Positions 1 through 8,890 of a DNA stretch of 64,000 nucleotides are shown here, in pieces; the first letter of the stretch is position 1, and the number at the start of each line of letters is the position of its first letter. The stretch spans positions 62,001-126,000 of the forward strand of contig NZ_JAAMQM010000012.1 in the NCBI RefSeq assembly GCF_013523055.1, in the 5' to 3' direction. The stretch comes from Pseudomonas capeferrum (GTDB taxonomy: Bacteria; Pseudomonadota; Gammaproteobacteria; Pseudomonadales; Pseudomonadaceae). A program made the translations under genes and the position numbers. The notes under the pieces are model-generated. The model saw only the letters and a list, made by a program, of their open reading frames with translations, had not been told where the DNA came from and ran no database searches.

Positions 1-1
1 C

Positions 2-58
2 CAGCATCGCGGCAGCGTCGAGCAACTGGCTGCCTACGGTCTGGCGCCAGCGGCCTGA
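2..58 (+). CDS. C-terminal end of an unidentified protein (partial)
   Basis: An open frame enters from the left edge and ends at TGA 56-58, giving 18 residues (QHRGSVEQLAAYGLAPAA). It stops 22 bp before the cation-efflux gene on the same strand, so the two could be co-transcribed. The tail is too short to assign a family. It is reported only because the frame is open to the edge and the spacing fits an operon. Confidence 0.4.
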   Translation, partial: QHRGSVEQLAAYGLAPAA

Positions 59-80
59 TCGCCATGAAGACAGTGGCAGC

Positions 81-950
81 ATGAACCCGACAGCCGAGCA
101 CCAACGGCTCCTGCGTCTGGCGACGCGGGCTTCGCTTGCCGTCGCCAGCATTCTGGTGGTGAGCAAGGCCATCGGCTGGTGGCTCAGTGGTTCGGTAAGC
201 CTGCTGGCGGGGCTGACCGATTCGGCCCTGGACGCGGTCGCGTCATTGCTCAACCTGCTGGCGGTACATTACGCGCTACGTCCGGCTGACGACGATCACC
301 GGTTTGGCCATGGCAAGGCCGAGGCAATGGCGGGAATGGCCCAAGCCCTGTTCATCGGGGCCAGCGCGGCATTGATCGGTGTGCAGGCGTTCGGGCGCCT
401 GCAGTCGCCGCAACCACTGGGCGACACGGGCGTCGGTATTGCGGTGATGCTGCTGTCGCTGGGGCTGACCGTGGCCTTGCTGGCCTTCCAGCGCAAGGTC
501 ATCCGCGCAACCGGCTCCACGGCGGTACGCGCCGACTCCCTGCATTACCGCTCCGACCTGCTGCTCAACGGCAGCATTCTGCTCGCTCTGCTACTGGCAC
601 GCATGGGCTGGCCGCAGCTGGATGCCCTGTTTGGCCTGGGCATCGCGTTCTACATCCTCTGGAGCGCCTTGCAGATCGCCCGGGAAAGTACAGCGATCCT
701 GATGGACCAGGAACTGCCGGTGGATATCGGCCAGCAGATGCTCGAGGTCGTCTGTGCGATCCCCGGGGTAAAGGGCGCGCATGACCTGCGTACCCGCGTA
801 TCGGGAAGCCATTGGTTCGTTCAGGTGCATCTGGAACTGCCGGGAGACCTGCCACTTCATGATGCCCACGCCTTGTGCGTGCAAGCGTCCGCCGCCATTC
901 GCCAACGGTATCCGCGGGCGGATGTGATAGTGCATGCCGATCCGGTCTGA
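81..950 (+). CDS. fieF: Cation diffusion facilitator family divalent metal efflux protein (FieF-like)
   Basis: Inner-membrane H+/metal antiporter exporting Fe2+/Zn2+-type divalent cations. The 289 residues show several hydrophobic segments followed by a soluble C-terminal domain, as in the CDF family. The expected metal-site residues are present: D47 and D51 in LTDSALDAV (second segment) and H155 and D159 in SLHYRSD (fifth segment). The intracellular HRFGHGKAE loop (73-81) and a C-terminal domain rich in His/Asp (HDLRTR, HDAHAL) are also seen. The length matches E. coli FieF (about 300). No strong Shine-Dalgarno precedes this ATG, but the next upstream ATG (63) is out of frame and closes immediately. 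Metal specificity cannot be read from the sequence. Confidence 0.85.
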   Translation: MNPTAEHQRLLRLATRASLAVASILVVSKAIGWWLSGSVSLLAGLTDSALDAVASLLNLLAVHYALRPADDDHRFGHGKAEAMAGMAQALFIGASAALIGVQAFGRLQSPQPLGDTGVGIAVMLLSLGLTVALLAFQRKVIRATGSTAVRADSLHYRSDLLLNGSILLALLLARMGWPQLDALFGLGIAFYILWSALQIARESTAILMDQELPVDIGQQMLEVVCAIPGVKGAHDLRTRVSGSHWFVQVHLELPGDLPLHDAHALCVQASAAIRQRYPRADVIVHADPV

Positions 951-1019
951 GCGGATCATGTCGATCTGCAGATCGCACGGCTGCAACCCTTTCGACCGCA
1001 TGCTTGCGCTCGCCGAGGT

Positions 1020-1847
1020 TCAGTTCACGCTGTAGCCTCGCCCGCTCAGGCACGCGCCCAATGCTCGCCGGTAAGTGTCGGCGACATTGGGCGGTGGCGC
1101 GTGGGATGCCGCGGCAGGGTCGAATCCTGACTGATCTACGGCCCAGCGATGGCACTGGTAGCGATCTTCGTCCTGCTGCTGCGGGAGTTGTCCGTACAAG
1201 GGATAGGCGATCAGGTCGTAGCCGCCTGCTGCCTGAGATGCAGGAGCCGGCGCAAGGGTCGGGGGATTGACCACGACGTACTCGCCGGTATCCGACAGGT
1301 ATTGGTAGTAGGTGTCCGCCGCCAGGAAGAACAGCGCGCCGCCCACCCAGACCTCCTGCGCATAACTGGGCAGGGAAGTGACGCGTACCCCATAGGGTGG
1401 GCGTATTACCACATAGCCGCTACTGTGGGGACGATACCAATAACCGTCCGAATAGAAGTATTCCTCGCCTCGATAGGGGACTTTCCAGTAGCGATCCGGG
1501 AAACGGTCGATGGTATGCCCAGGACGATACTGCGGTCCGCTCCCCCAGCCGCTGCCATGCCCATCGGGACGCCCGGCCCAATCGCCGCCCGGGCGCTGCC
1601 CCGCCCCCCCGGCCTGCCAGTGGCGACTGTCACCGGAGCGCCGCGGTATGTCCTGGTAATGCCCTTGGCGCGGTGCCTGGGTCTGGCGGACTTCGTCACG
1701 CGAGTTCAGCGGCGAGCTACCTGCGCCGTTGGGATCCCGTGGGGCATGCCGGTCATGGCCGTCACCGGGCCCCTGGGCCGCGGCAGCCAGACCGATTCCC
1801 ATGCACAGTAAACCGATTCCCGCCAACCGCCAGACGCGCATACCCAT
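1020..1847 (-). CDS. Secreted DUF6515 family protein
   Basis: A 275-residue protein of unknown function. An N-terminal signal peptide (MGMRVWRLAGIGLLCMGIGLAAA) is followed by a low-complexity, Gly/Arg/Asp/His-rich stretch (about 25-110) and then a Tyr-rich domain with repeated aromatic motifs (YFYSDGYWYRP, SSGYVVIRPPYGVRV) typical of DUF6515 proteins of pseudomonads. The C-terminal RYQCHRWAVDQSGFDPA segment, with a final Cys-containing helix, resembles glycine-zipper/periplasmic proteins of Pseudomonas. It stands alone, convergent to fieF. Location is inferred to be periplasm or outer membrane. Function is unknown. Confidence 0.75.
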   Translation of the reverse strand: MGMRVWRLAGIGLLCMGIGLAAAAQGPGDGHDRHAPRDPNGAGSSPLNSRDEVRQTQAPRQGHYQDIPRRSGDSRHWQAGGAGQRPGGDWAGRPDGHGSGWGSGPQYRPGHTIDRFPDRYWKVPYRGEEYFYSDGYWYRPHSSGYVVIRPPYGVRVTSLPSYAQEVWVGGALFFLAADTYYQYLSDTGEYVVVNPPTLAPAPASQAAGGYDLIAYPLYGQLPQQQDEDRYQCHRWAVDQSGFDPAAASHAPPPNVADTYRRALGACLSGRGYSVN

Positions 1848-1927
1848 GGTGCCCTCTCGACAAAACTGCCTCTATACGACTGGCAGTCTATCGCGAGCCT
1901 TGCCCGTACAGATGAAATCCAGGCATG

Positions 1928-1953
1928 AAAAAAGGGAGGCCTCAGGGCCTCCC
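1928..1953 (-). terminator. Rho-independent terminator, minus strand
   Basis: Read on the minus strand, GGGAGGCC-CTGA-GGCCTCCC is followed directly by six T. Two A-T pairs extend the stem to 10 bp. The other strand has only two T after the stem, so direction is clear. It lies upstream of the DUF6515 gene and downstream of no annotated gene, so it should end a transcript starting at about 2160. Confidence 0.8.
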
Positions 1954-2198
1954 TTCAAGAATTTGTTGTCCGTGCTCGACACTTGTGATGTCGGCTCACC
2001 TCACGCCATCTCGTGGATGGTGTGTAGCCCGGGGGCCTGCGGATCCTGTGGGATCGCTGGCCGCGACGGCCCGTATGGGGCGGTCGCCGTGGACTGATGT
2101 CCGGGCAGTGATTCTGTTGATAACGATAGAGGATCGCGTGCGGCAGGGGATTGCGAAGATTGCTCTGATAAATAGTACTTGCGCAATTTTTAACTCAA
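1928..2198 (-). ncRNA. Candidate small RNA gene between DUF6515 and the Lrp-type gene
   Basis: This 393-bp gap (1848-2240) has no convincing gene. On the minus strand a promoter-like pair, TTGAGT (2198-2193) and TATTTA (2174-2169) with an 18-bp spacer, is followed about 235 bp later by a strong terminator (1953-1928). The enclosed transcript contains an A-rich ACAACAA segment just before the terminator, the kind of site Hfq binds. A 61-codon frame starting with TTG spans part of it but is low-complexity and lacks a Shine-Dalgarno, so RNA is preferred over protein. No known Pseudomonas sRNA was recognised. Confidence 0.4.
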
Positions 2199-2240
2199 GA
2201 TCGATAATTCGCCGCAATCCGAACAGAAAAGGCCTCCTTC

Positions 2241-2717
2241 ATGAGCAAGCTTGACCGCTACGACCTGAGCATCCTTGCCGAATTGCAGCGCGATGCACGC
2301 ATTTCCAACCAGGAATTGGCCGAACGCATCGGCCTGTCGCCTTCGCCGTGCTCGCGTCGGGTCAAGCAACTGGAAGACGATGGCTATATTTCCCGCCAGG
2401 TCGCGCTGCTCGATCGCAAGAAGCTCGGCCTGAGTCTCACGGCCTATGTATTGATCGGCATGGACCGACATACCCCGGAACGTTTCGAGACATTCGAAGC
2501 CGCCATCCGCAGCTTGCCGCAGGTACTCGAGTGCAGCCTGGTGACGGGAATGGATGCGGACTACCAGCTCAAGGTGGTGGTCCCGGACATGGACCACTAC
2601 CAGAAATTGCTGCTGGGCAGCCTGACCCGCATCGAAGGCGTCACCAGCGTGCGCTCGAGTTTCGTGCTCAACCAGGTGCTGGCCAGCACCGAGATGCCGT
2701 TGACGCATCTGCGTTAA
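2241..2717 (+). CDS. Lrp/AsnC family transcriptional regulator
   Basis: A 158-residue DNA-binding regulator with the two-domain Lrp fold. The N-terminal winged helix-turn-helix (about 3-60) has the signature LDRYDLSILAELQRDARIS..ELAERIGLSPSPCSRRVKQLEDDGYI. The C-terminal RAM/ligand-binding domain (about 68-150) contains the TGMDADYQLKVVVPD and IEGVTSVRSSFVL strands. Length is typical (150-165). It stands alone, with the candidate sRNA promoter pointing away from it just upstream, so the shared region could hold its own autoregulatory sites. The effector amino acid is unknown. It resembles the AsnC-like regulators of amino-acid catabolism rather than global Lrp. Confidence 0.85.
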   Translation: MSKLDRYDLSILAELQRDARISNQELAERIGLSPSPCSRRVKQLEDDGYISRQVALLDRKKLGLSLTAYVLIGMDRHTPERFETFEAAIRSLPQVLECSLVTGMDADYQLKVVVPDMDHYQKLLLGSLTRIEGVTSVRSSFVLNQVLASTEMPLTHLR

Positions 2718-2775
2718 CCGGCACCCGGCCCTACCTATCTATACTGTCGCGCTTGAACCTGCCTGGAGCATGTAG

Positions 2776-2979
2776 ATGGATCCTGCCGTATTCGAAGAAT
2801 GGATGATGATCATCCTGGTTACCGTGCTGATCGGATTCATGGGTTTCATCGTCTGGGACCTGGCGAAGAAGTCCAAGGCAGGCCGTTTCGGCACCCTGAT
2901 CCTGTTCTTCGTCCTTGGCCTGGGCGTACTGGCCTTCATCATCAAGACCGTGGTCGTCGGAATGATCGAAGGCGTCTAG
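2776..2979 (+). CDS. DUF2788 small inner-membrane protein
   Basis: A 67-residue protein with two predicted transmembrane segments (about 9-28 and 40-62) separated by a short basic loop ([10 protein letters not shown]). This is the usual architecture of the DUF2788 family of pseudomonads. A Shine-Dalgarno-like GGAG lies 9-12 bases before the ATG. Its stop codon overlaps the stop of rluE on the opposite strand by 4 bp, so the two genes converge without a spacer. Function unknown. Confidence 0.75.
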   Translation: MDPAVFEEWMMIILVTVLIGFMGFIVWDLAKKSKAGRFGTLILFFVLGLGVLAFIIKTVVVGMIEGV

Positions 2980-3605
2980 AGTCGTGCCGGCACCTCGCGC
3001 CAGGCACCTTGCTCCAGCCCCTCCAGCGTCCAGTCGCCGATGCGCACCCGCACCAGGCGCAGGGTGGGCAAACCGACCGCGGCGGTCATGCGCCGGACCT
3101 GACGGTTGCGTCCTTCGCGGATCACCAGTTCCAGCCAACTGGTCGGTACGCTCTTGCGAAACCGCACCGGGGGGTTACGCGGCCACAGGCTCGGCTCATC
3201 CAGCTGGCGCGCCTCGGCGGGTAACGTCGGGCCGTCATTGAGCTCGACGCCGTCACGCAGGCGTTGCAGCTGTTCAGCGCTGGGCTCGCCTTCGACCTGT
3301 ACCCAATAGGTCTTGGGCAACTTGTGCCGAGGGTCGGCGATGCGCGCCTGCAGGCGCCCGTCATTGGTGAGCAAGAGCAGCCCTTCGCTGTCCCGATCCA
3401 GACGTCCGGCCGGGTAGATGCCAGGAATATCGAGGTAATCCTTCAAGGTCGCACGCCCTTCCCCATCACTGAACTGGGTCAGGACATCGAAAGGCTTGTT
3501 GAACAGGATCAGACGGGGCTCGGTCGGCGGCGCCTTGGGCGGGCGACGCGGACCGGCAGGCCGCACCGAGGGACGGCGCGGCTTGGAACGTGGGGGCAAG
3601 GGCAT
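2976..3605 (-). CDS. rluE: 23S rRNA pseudouridine(2457) synthase RluE
   Basis: Isomerises a uridine in 23S rRNA (U2457 in E. coli numbering) to pseudouridine. The 209 residues carry the RsuA-type catalytic motif [11 protein letters not shown] with catalytic Asp70, the substrate-binding [12 protein letters not shown] at 34-45, and the C-terminal [11 protein letters not shown] motif. Similarity to E. coli RluE runs along the body ([15 protein letters not shown]). An extra N-terminal tail of about 30 Arg/Pro/Lys-rich residues precedes the domain and probably contacts rRNA. There is no S4 domain, which separates it from RsuA and RluB. It is transcribed in the same direction as amn, 6 bp downstream. 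Confidence 0.88.
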   Translation of the reverse strand: MPLPPRSKPRRPSVRPAGPRRPPKAPPTEPRLILFNKPFDVLTQFSDGEGRATLKDYLDIPGIYPAGRLDRDSEGLLLLTNDGRLQARIADPRHKLPKTYWVQVEGEPSAEQLQRLRDGVELNDGPTLPAEARQLDEPSLWPRNPPVRFRKSVPTSWLELVIREGRNRQVRRMTAAVGLPTLRLVRVRIGDWTLEGLEQGAWREVPARL

Positions 3606-3611
3606 GCGACC

Positions 3612-5075
3612 TCAGCGGAACGGCGGCTCATCGAAGCTGCGCAGTTTACGCGAGTGCAGCGAATTGAGCTCGGTACGCAGCAGGTCGAGCGCGGCGATGC
3701 CGATCTTGAGGTGCTGGCTGACGGCGCGGTTGTAGAAGGCATTGGCCGAGCCGGGCAACTTGATCTCGCTGTGCAGTGGCTTGTCCGAGACGCAGAGCAA
3801 GGTGCCATAGGGCACTCGCAGACGATAGCCCTGGGCGGCGATGGTGCCGCTTTCCATGTCCACCGCCACCGCGCGGGAGAGGTTGATCAACGGCCGCTCC
3901 TGAGCCCAGCGCAGTTCCCAGTTACGATCGTCGTAGGTCAACACGGTGCCGGTGCGCAGACGCTTCTTGAGCTCGTCGCCACGTTCGCCGGTAACCTGGG
4001 CCGCCGCCTCCTGCAAGGCCATCTGCACTTCCGCCAGGGCCGGGATCGGAATGTTCGGCGGCACCACGCGGTCGAGGATACCGTCACGGCGCATATAGGC
4101 ATGCGCCAGCACGTAGTCACCGATGGTCTGCGACTGCCGCAGCCCGCCACAGTGGCCGATCATCAGCCAGCAATGCGGACGCAGCACGGCAAGGTGGTCG
4201 GTGATGTTCTTGGCGTTGGACGGCCCGACGCCGATGTTGACCAGGGTGACTCCGTCACCATCGGCGGCGATCAGGTGATAGGCCGGCATCTGGTAGCGGT
4301 GCCAGATCACGCTGGCGACCAAGGCCTGGGCTTCCCCATCGTCCATGCCGTTTTCGATGATCACGTTGCCGGGCAGGATCATGCGCACGAACCGTGGGTC
4401 CTGGCGCAGCTGTTCCAGACCATGGGCGATGAACTGGTCGACATAGCGGTGGTAGTTGGTCAGCAGGATCCACGGTTGCACGTGGCGCCAGTCGCTGCCG
4501 GTGTAGTGCACCAGCCGGCGCAGGGAGAAATCCACGCGCGCCGCGTCGAACAGCGCCAGCGGCAAGGTTTCGGCGTTGCCCCAGTCGTACAGGCCATCGG
4601 CGATACCGTCGGTGGCCGCCGACAGGTCGGTGCTGGGGAACACGCGCGCCAGCGCGGCGGCGGTGATGCCGGTGCCCGCCAGTTCGTCACCTTGCTCGAC
4701 CACGTAGGGGTAAGGGATGTTCTGGTCGCTGACACCGACTTCGACGGTAACGGTGAAGTCGTCCATCAGCGGGCGCAGCTGGTCCAGCAAGTAGCTGCGA
4801 AACGCCGCGGGCTGGGTCACGGTGACACTGTAGGTACCCGCCACCTGGACCTTGGCATAGGCACGGGTGATGGTTGGCGCTTCGCCATGGCAGTAGTAGG
4901 TCAGGCGCAGGGCCGGGTAGCGGAACATCGCACGCTCGTCGGCGTCCGGCTCGGTGCGATCAATGAGGTAGCGCTTGAGCGCCTGGCTGAGGGCCCCGGT
5001 AGCCTGTTCATGCAGGGCCGCCAGGCGGTCGACGGCCTGCTCGGGAGTATCAACAACTACAAAGGCTTGGCTCAC
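3612..5075 (-). CDS. amn: AMP nucleosidase
   Basis: Cleaves AMP to adenine and ribose 5-phosphate, adjusting adenylate pools. The 487 residues match the length of E. coli Amn (484). The N-terminal regulatory domain and the C-terminal nucleoside-phosphorylase-like domain (about 200-487) can be followed, the latter with VNIGVGPSNAKNITDHLAVLRPHCWLMIGHCGG and VAVDMESGTIAAQGYRLRVPYGTLLCVSDKPLH-type segments. The start is GTG, preceded by AGGAAG at good spacing. It lies immediately upstream of rluE and probably shares its transcript. Confidence 0.93.
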   Translation of the reverse strand: MSQAFVVVDTPEQAVDRLAALHEQATGALSQALKRYLIDRTEPDADERAMFRYPALRLTYYCHGEAPTITRAYAKVQVAGTYSVTVTQPAAFRSYLLDQLRPLMDDFTVTVEVGVSDQNIPYPYVVEQGDELAGTGITAAALARVFPSTDLSAATDGIADGLYDWGNAETLPLALFDAARVDFSLRRLVHYTGSDWRHVQPWILLTNYHRYVDQFIAHGLEQLRQDPRFVRMILPGNVIIENGMDDGEAQALVASVIWHRYQMPAYHLIAADGDGVTLVNIGVGPSNAKNITDHLAVLRPHCWLMIGHCGGLRQSQTIGDYVLAHAYMRRDGILDRVVPPNIPIPALAEVQMALQEAAAQVTGERGDELKKRLRTGTVLTYDDRNWELRWAQERPLINLSRAVAVDMESGTIAAQGYRLRVPYGTLLCVSDKPLHSEIKLPGSANAFYNRAVSQHLKIGIAALDLLRTELNSLHSRKLRSFDEPPFR

Positions 5076-5142
5076 ACTGTACTTCCTGTCTGAACATGCA
5101 TGCGTCCATCTTGCCTACATTCGTCGGTAAAGACATCCCCTG

Positions 5143-6795
5143 TCACATCGGCCAGACCGGCGTCGAGCGAGCGATCAGCGCTTGCACGTCGATACCGCGA
5201 GGCAGCGCGCCATAGGTGCGACCGCTGCCGCCCAGTCGGCTGGCGAGGAACGCATCGCTCACCACGCTATTGCCCGCTTCGAGCAGCAGCTTGGCTTGCA
5301 CCGCCAAGGCGATGTCTTCGGTAATCTGCCGGGCGCGGTACTGGATGTCGGCGGTGTCGGCGAGGGCATCCTTGAGGTGGCCGATATGCGCGGCCAGGCG
5401 CGGATCGCCATGGCCATCGCCCAGTTCGCTGAACAAGGCGTCAAGCACGCCGGGCTCCTTGGACAACGCTCGCAACACGTCCAGGCACTGCACGTTTCCC
5501 GAGCCCTCCCAGGTCGAATTGACCGGTGCCTCGCGGTACAGGCGCGGCAAGATGCTGTCCTCCACGTACCCCGCACCGCCCAGGCACTCGGCGGCCTCGT
5601 TGATCATGGCCGGAGCACGCTTGCAGATCCAGTACTTGCCCACTGCCGTCACCAGCCGCGCGAACCGCGCTTGCTGGGGATCGGCCAACTGGTCCAGGGC
5701 CTGCCCCATGCGTAGGCTTAGCGCCAGCGCCGCCTCGCTTTCGAGCGCCAGATCGGCCAGCACGTTCTGCATCAGGGGTTGCTCCGCCAGCACGCGCCCG
5801 CCGACCTTGCGATGAGCACAATGGTGCGCGGCCTGGGTCAGCGCCTGGCGCATGAGCGCACTGGAACCCACCATGCAATCGAAGCGGGTCATGGCCACCA
5901 TTTCGATGATGGTCGGCACGCCCCTGCCCTCCTCGCCGATCATCCAGGCCAAGGCACCACGGAACTCCACCTCGCTGGAGGCGTTGGAGCAATTGCCGAG
6001 CTTGTCTTTCAGGCGTTGGATGTAGAACGGATTGCGGCTGTCGTCCGGGCGATGCCGGGGTAGCAGGAAGCAACTGAGCCCGTGTTCGGTCTGGGCCAGT
6101 GTCAGGAAGGCATCGCACATGGGCGCGGAGCAGAACCACTTGTGACCGACCAGCTCGTAGGCCTGGCCGGGCCCCGGGCTGCCGACAGGGTAGGCGCGGG
6201 TGGTGTTGGCGCGCACATCGGTACCGCCCTGCTTTTCGGTCATTGCCATGCCCAGGGTGACCCCGGCCTTGTGCCGGTCACCGACATTGCGCGGGTCGTA
6301 TTCACATGCGAGCACCTTGGGCAACCAGTAGCGCGCCAGCTCCGGTTGCAACCGCAGCGTCGGCACCGCCGCGAAGGTCATGGTCAAGGGGCAGCCACTG
6401 CCTGCCTCGGCCTGACTGTGCAGATAAGTCATGGAGGCACGCGCCACATGGGCACCAGGGCGCGGGTCGGTCCAGGGCAGCGAAGGCAGACCGTGCTCGA
6501 TCGCCGTACGCATCAGCTCGTGGTAGGCGGGATGGAACTCCACCAGATCGACCCGATGCCCATAACGATCATGACTGCTGAACTGCGGCTTGTGCCGATT
6601 GGCGAGGAAACCGGCGGCCATCAAGGGGCCTCCGGCCAAGGCGCCGTAGGCATCGATACGCGCTTGGGCCCAGCCTGCGTCGAAGCGCCGCGACCACTCC
6701 TGCAGAGGCTGGTCGAGGCGGTACAGGTTGGCGCCGTCCAGCGATGGCGGCTGGTTGGTGACCTCGTGGGTTTCAGCGTATTGGTGCAGGTTCAT
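5143..6795 (-). CDS. AidB-like acyl-CoA dehydrogenase family flavoprotein
   Basis: A 550-residue FAD enzyme of the acyl-CoA dehydrogenase superfamily, close in length and sequence to E. coli AidB (541), the alkylation-response flavoprotein that also binds DNA. Seen motifs: VTNQPPSLDGANLY at the N-terminus (AidB has FNQPIPLNNSNLY), GMAMTEKQGGTDVRANTTRA (flavin-contacting loop), KWFCSAPMCDAFLTLAQ, and CLGGAGYVEDSILPRLYREAPVNSTWEGSGNVQCLDVLRAL (acyl-CoA dehydrogenase C-terminal signature). I chose the ATG at 6795 because MNLHQYAETHEV aligns with AidB and CAGGAG precedes it. An upstream in-frame ATG at 6822 adds 9 residues. Catalytic role unproven. Confidence 0.8.
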   Translation of the reverse strand: MNLHQYAETHEVTNQPPSLDGANLYRLDQPLQEWSRRFDAGWAQARIDAYGALAGGPLMAAGFLANRHKPQFSSHDRYGHRVDLVEFHPAYHELMRTAIEHGLPSLPWTDPRPGAHVARASMTYLHSQAEAGSGCPLTMTFAAVPTLRLQPELARYWLPKVLACEYDPRNVGDRHKAGVTLGMAMTEKQGGTDVRANTTRAYPVGSPGPGQAYELVGHKWFCSAPMCDAFLTLAQTEHGLSCFLLPRHRPDDSRNPFYIQRLKDKLGNCSNASSEVEFRGALAWMIGEEGRGVPTIIEMVAMTRFDCMVGSSALMRQALTQAAHHCAHRKVGGRVLAEQPLMQNVLADLALESEAALALSLRMGQALDQLADPQQARFARLVTAVGKYWICKRAPAMINEAAECLGGAGYVEDSILPRLYREAPVNSTWEGSGNVQCLDVLRALSKEPGVLDALFSELGDGHGDPRLAAHIGHLKDALADTADIQYRARQITEDIALAVQAKLLLEAGNSVVSDAFLASRLGGSGRTYGALPRGIDVQALIARSTPVWPM

Positions 6796-6882
6796 CGAAG
6801 GCGAACTCCTGGATCCGGCCATGCCTGAAGATCCAGTGAAGCATCCCTGCCCTGCGACTCAAAGTGACAAAAATGCCTAAGA

Positions 6883-6901
6883 AGTGGCCTGTGTGGCCAC
6901 T
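6883..6901 (-). terminator. Weak terminator-like hairpin after the histidine kinase gene
   Basis: A 7-bp perfect stem, AGTGGCC/GGCCACT, with a 5-base loop lies 22 bp past the kinase stop on the minus strand. The following TCTTAGGCATTTTT has its T-run displaced by nine bases, so it is an imperfect intrinsic terminator. Confidence 0.4.
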
Positions 6902-6922
6902 AGAAGCGTTTTGGTCCGCCCA

Positions 6923-8890
6923 TCAGTGGTAGGACGGGACATGCGCCTGAGCAAGGGCCAGGGTCAGGCGCAGCTCGAAGCGGCTACCAAGGCCGCAGGT
7001 CGACTCATGCGACAACTTGGCGCCAATCAGCTCGCCCATCTGCCTGCAGATCGACAAGCCGATGCCCAGGCCACCATAGCGACGGGTCATGGAGCCATCG
7101 ACCTGGAAGAAACGCTGATACAGGACGGCCTGGTCCAGGTCTTCGAAACCGATACCGCTGTCACTGACGGTGACGGTCAGGACCATGCTGTCAGGCCCGA
7201 GGCGTCGCCCGCGCACCTGCAGCAAGACGCCGCCCTGATGGGTGAACTTCAGGCCATTGTCCACCAGGCAGGCCAGACAGCGGGCGAGCTTTTGCGCATC
7301 GCCGACCAGGCCGTCAGGAAGCTCGGCCGGTATGTCCAGACTGAGGTAGAGACCTTTGCCCTGGGCCTGCCCGGCATAACCCGCGCGTACCTCCTGGAGC
7401 AATCGACGCAGGCTGAAGGGCACAGGATGGGCACGCACGCGGCCCGCCTGCAGCTCGGAAAGAATGAGGATGTCATCGACCATCGCCATCATGTCCTGTG
7501 CCGCACCGGTCGCGGTGCGGTGGTACTGGCCAAGTTCGGCGCCCATTGGCAAGGTCTGCATCAGCTCCAGCGAACCGAGCACGCCGCTCATCGGCGTGCG
7601 CAGTTCATGGGTGACAGTGGCAAGGAATTCATCCTTGAGACGATTGCTCTTGACCAACTGCTGGTTGAGTACTTCCAGGGTGCGGCCGTTTTCACGCAGG
7701 GTCCTGGCCTGTTCCTCGCGCATGCTCTTGATACGGTCTGCCAATGCCAGTGCGAGCAAGGCGACTTCCAGCGCCGAGCCGAGCTGGCTGGCGTACATGG
7801 TCAGGAAGACATTAGGCAGGTAACCCAGCACCATCAGGGTATTGACCAGTCCACCCAGGAGAAAGGCCGTCCAGGCAACGATGAAATAGCGCGCGACGCG
7901 CAGGCCTCGCGACCAGGCGTAGAGTCCGGCGGCGAAGATGCTGACGGTGAACAACAGCGCCAACACCGTGGCCATGCGCAACGCAACGCCATAGGGCATG
8001 CTCACGGCCAACAGCATCACCAGCACACCGCCTGCCATGAGCACCTGCAGAAGACAGTCGAAGCCTCGACCGAGGCGGGCCATCTGCAAGAAATGGCGGG
8101 CGAACTGACAGCCGAAGAACCCTGCGGCGCCGATGAACAACGGCGTGGCGGCATTTGCCCACCAGGGGCTGTCCGGCCAGAAGTAAGCCACGCCAGCGCC
8201 GTTGACCGATACCTGATAAAGGCCGAACGAGGCGATATAGAGGATGTAGTAGAGGTAACTGATGTCACGCACGCTGATATAGATGACCAGGTTGTACACC
8301 AGCATCACCAGCAACACCCCATAGATGATCCCCAGTACATACAGCCGCGTGGGCTGTTGCTCCAGGTAGGCCTCGGCCGACCACAGGGTCAGCGGGGCCT
8401 GGATCGATCCTTGACTGTGCAGGCGCAGGTACACCGTGGTGGACTGCCCCGGCCGCAGCGGCACTTCGAAAAGGTAGTTGTCCTGCCTTATCTGCCGGGA
8501 GGCATAGGGCAAGGCATCGCCCGTGCGCTGTACCAGGCGGTAGCCACCTTGCTGGTCGGGGAGAAAGAGTTCGAGGTGATCGAGCGGCGGATAAGCCAGC
8601 TCCAGTAGCCACTGGCGCGTTGGGGTGGCAAGGGTGGCGTTATAGGAAAGATCGACCTTCAGCCAGAACACCGACGTGGAATAACCAGCGTTGAGCACCG
8701 GTTGGTCGTGTGGGCGAAAGCGACTGGCAAACCTCGGCGCGCTGACCTGGCTGATACTTGCGGTACCGTCCGGATCTTCGTAGACCTGCATGACCTTGCC
8801 CAAGGGCAGGCTACGGGTGGCATCGTCGATCTCGACAGCCCCGACGAGCATGGGCAACCAGCCCAGCACAATCATCAGCAAATAGTGCAT
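6923..8890 (-). CDS. 7TMR-DISM sensor histidine kinase
   Basis: A 655-residue membrane kinase. Order: signal peptide (MHYLLMIVLGWLPMLVGAVE), a periplasmic 7TMR-DISMED2 sensor (about 25-160, with SVFWLKVDL and RQWLLELAYPPLDHLELFLPD), seven transmembrane helices (about 175-385), HisKA with the phospho-accepting His428 (FLATVTHELRTPMSG), and HATPase_c with N-box LVDNGLKFTH (about 541-550), G1 VSDSGIGF and G2 GGLGIGLS. There is no receiver domain and no adjacent response regulator, so it is an orphan kinase. Start: the frame is open to 8998, but the signal peptide begins at the ATG at 8890, preceded by GGGG. DISMED2 sensors are thought to bind carbohydrates. The ligand here is unknown. Confidence 0.85.
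   Translation of the reverse strand: MHYLLMIVLGWLPMLVGAVEIDDATRSLPLGKVMQVYEDPDGTASISQVSAPRFASRFRPHDQPVLNAGYSTSVFWLKVDLSYNATLATPTRQWLLELAYPPLDHLELFLPDQQGGYRLVQRTGDALPYASRQIRQDNYLFEVPLRPGQSTTVYLRLHSQGSIQAPLTLWSAEAYLEQQPTRLYVLGIIYGVLLVMLVYNLVIYISVRDISYLYYILYIASFGLYQVSVNGAGVAYFWPDSPWWANAATPLFIGAAGFFGCQFARHFLQMARLGRGFDCLLQVLMAGGVLVMLLAVSMPYGVALRMATVLALLFTVSIFAAGLYAWSRGLRVARYFIVAWTAFLLGGLVNTLMVLGYLPNVFLTMYASQLGSALEVALLALALADRIKSMREEQARTLRENGRTLEVLNQQLVKSNRLKDEFLATVTHELRTPMSGVLGSLELMQTLPMGAELGQYHRTATGAAQDMMAMVDDILILSELQAGRVRAHPVPFSLRRLLQEVRAGYAGQAQGKGLYLSLDIPAELPDGLVGDAQKLARCLACLVDNGLKFTHQGGVLLQVRGRRLGPDSMVLTVTVSDSGIGFEDLDQAVLYQRFFQVDGSMTRRYGGLGIGLSICRQMGELIGAKLSHESTCGLGSRFELRLTLALAQAHVPSYH

Noticed and set aside
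2001..2186. A 61-codon TTG-started frame on the minus strand in the candidate sRNA
   Set aside because: Composition is Pro/Ser/Gln low-complexity, no Shine-Dalgarno, no recognised family. An RNA interpretation was preferred.
3264..5093. A 609-codon plus-strand open frame opposite rluE and amn
   Set aside because: Shadow of two real genes on the other strand; rich in Gly/Arg/His/Val without domains.
5143..6795. Calling the AidB-like flavoprotein a fatty-acid beta-oxidation acyl-CoA dehydrogenase
   Set aside because: Length and N-terminus match AidB, no other beta-oxidation genes are adjacent, and AidB proteins have little dehydrogenase activity.
6884..8608. A 574-codon plus-strand frame opposite the histidine kinase
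   Set aside because: Antisense to a kinase with all catalytic boxes intact; no Shine-Dalgarno or family.
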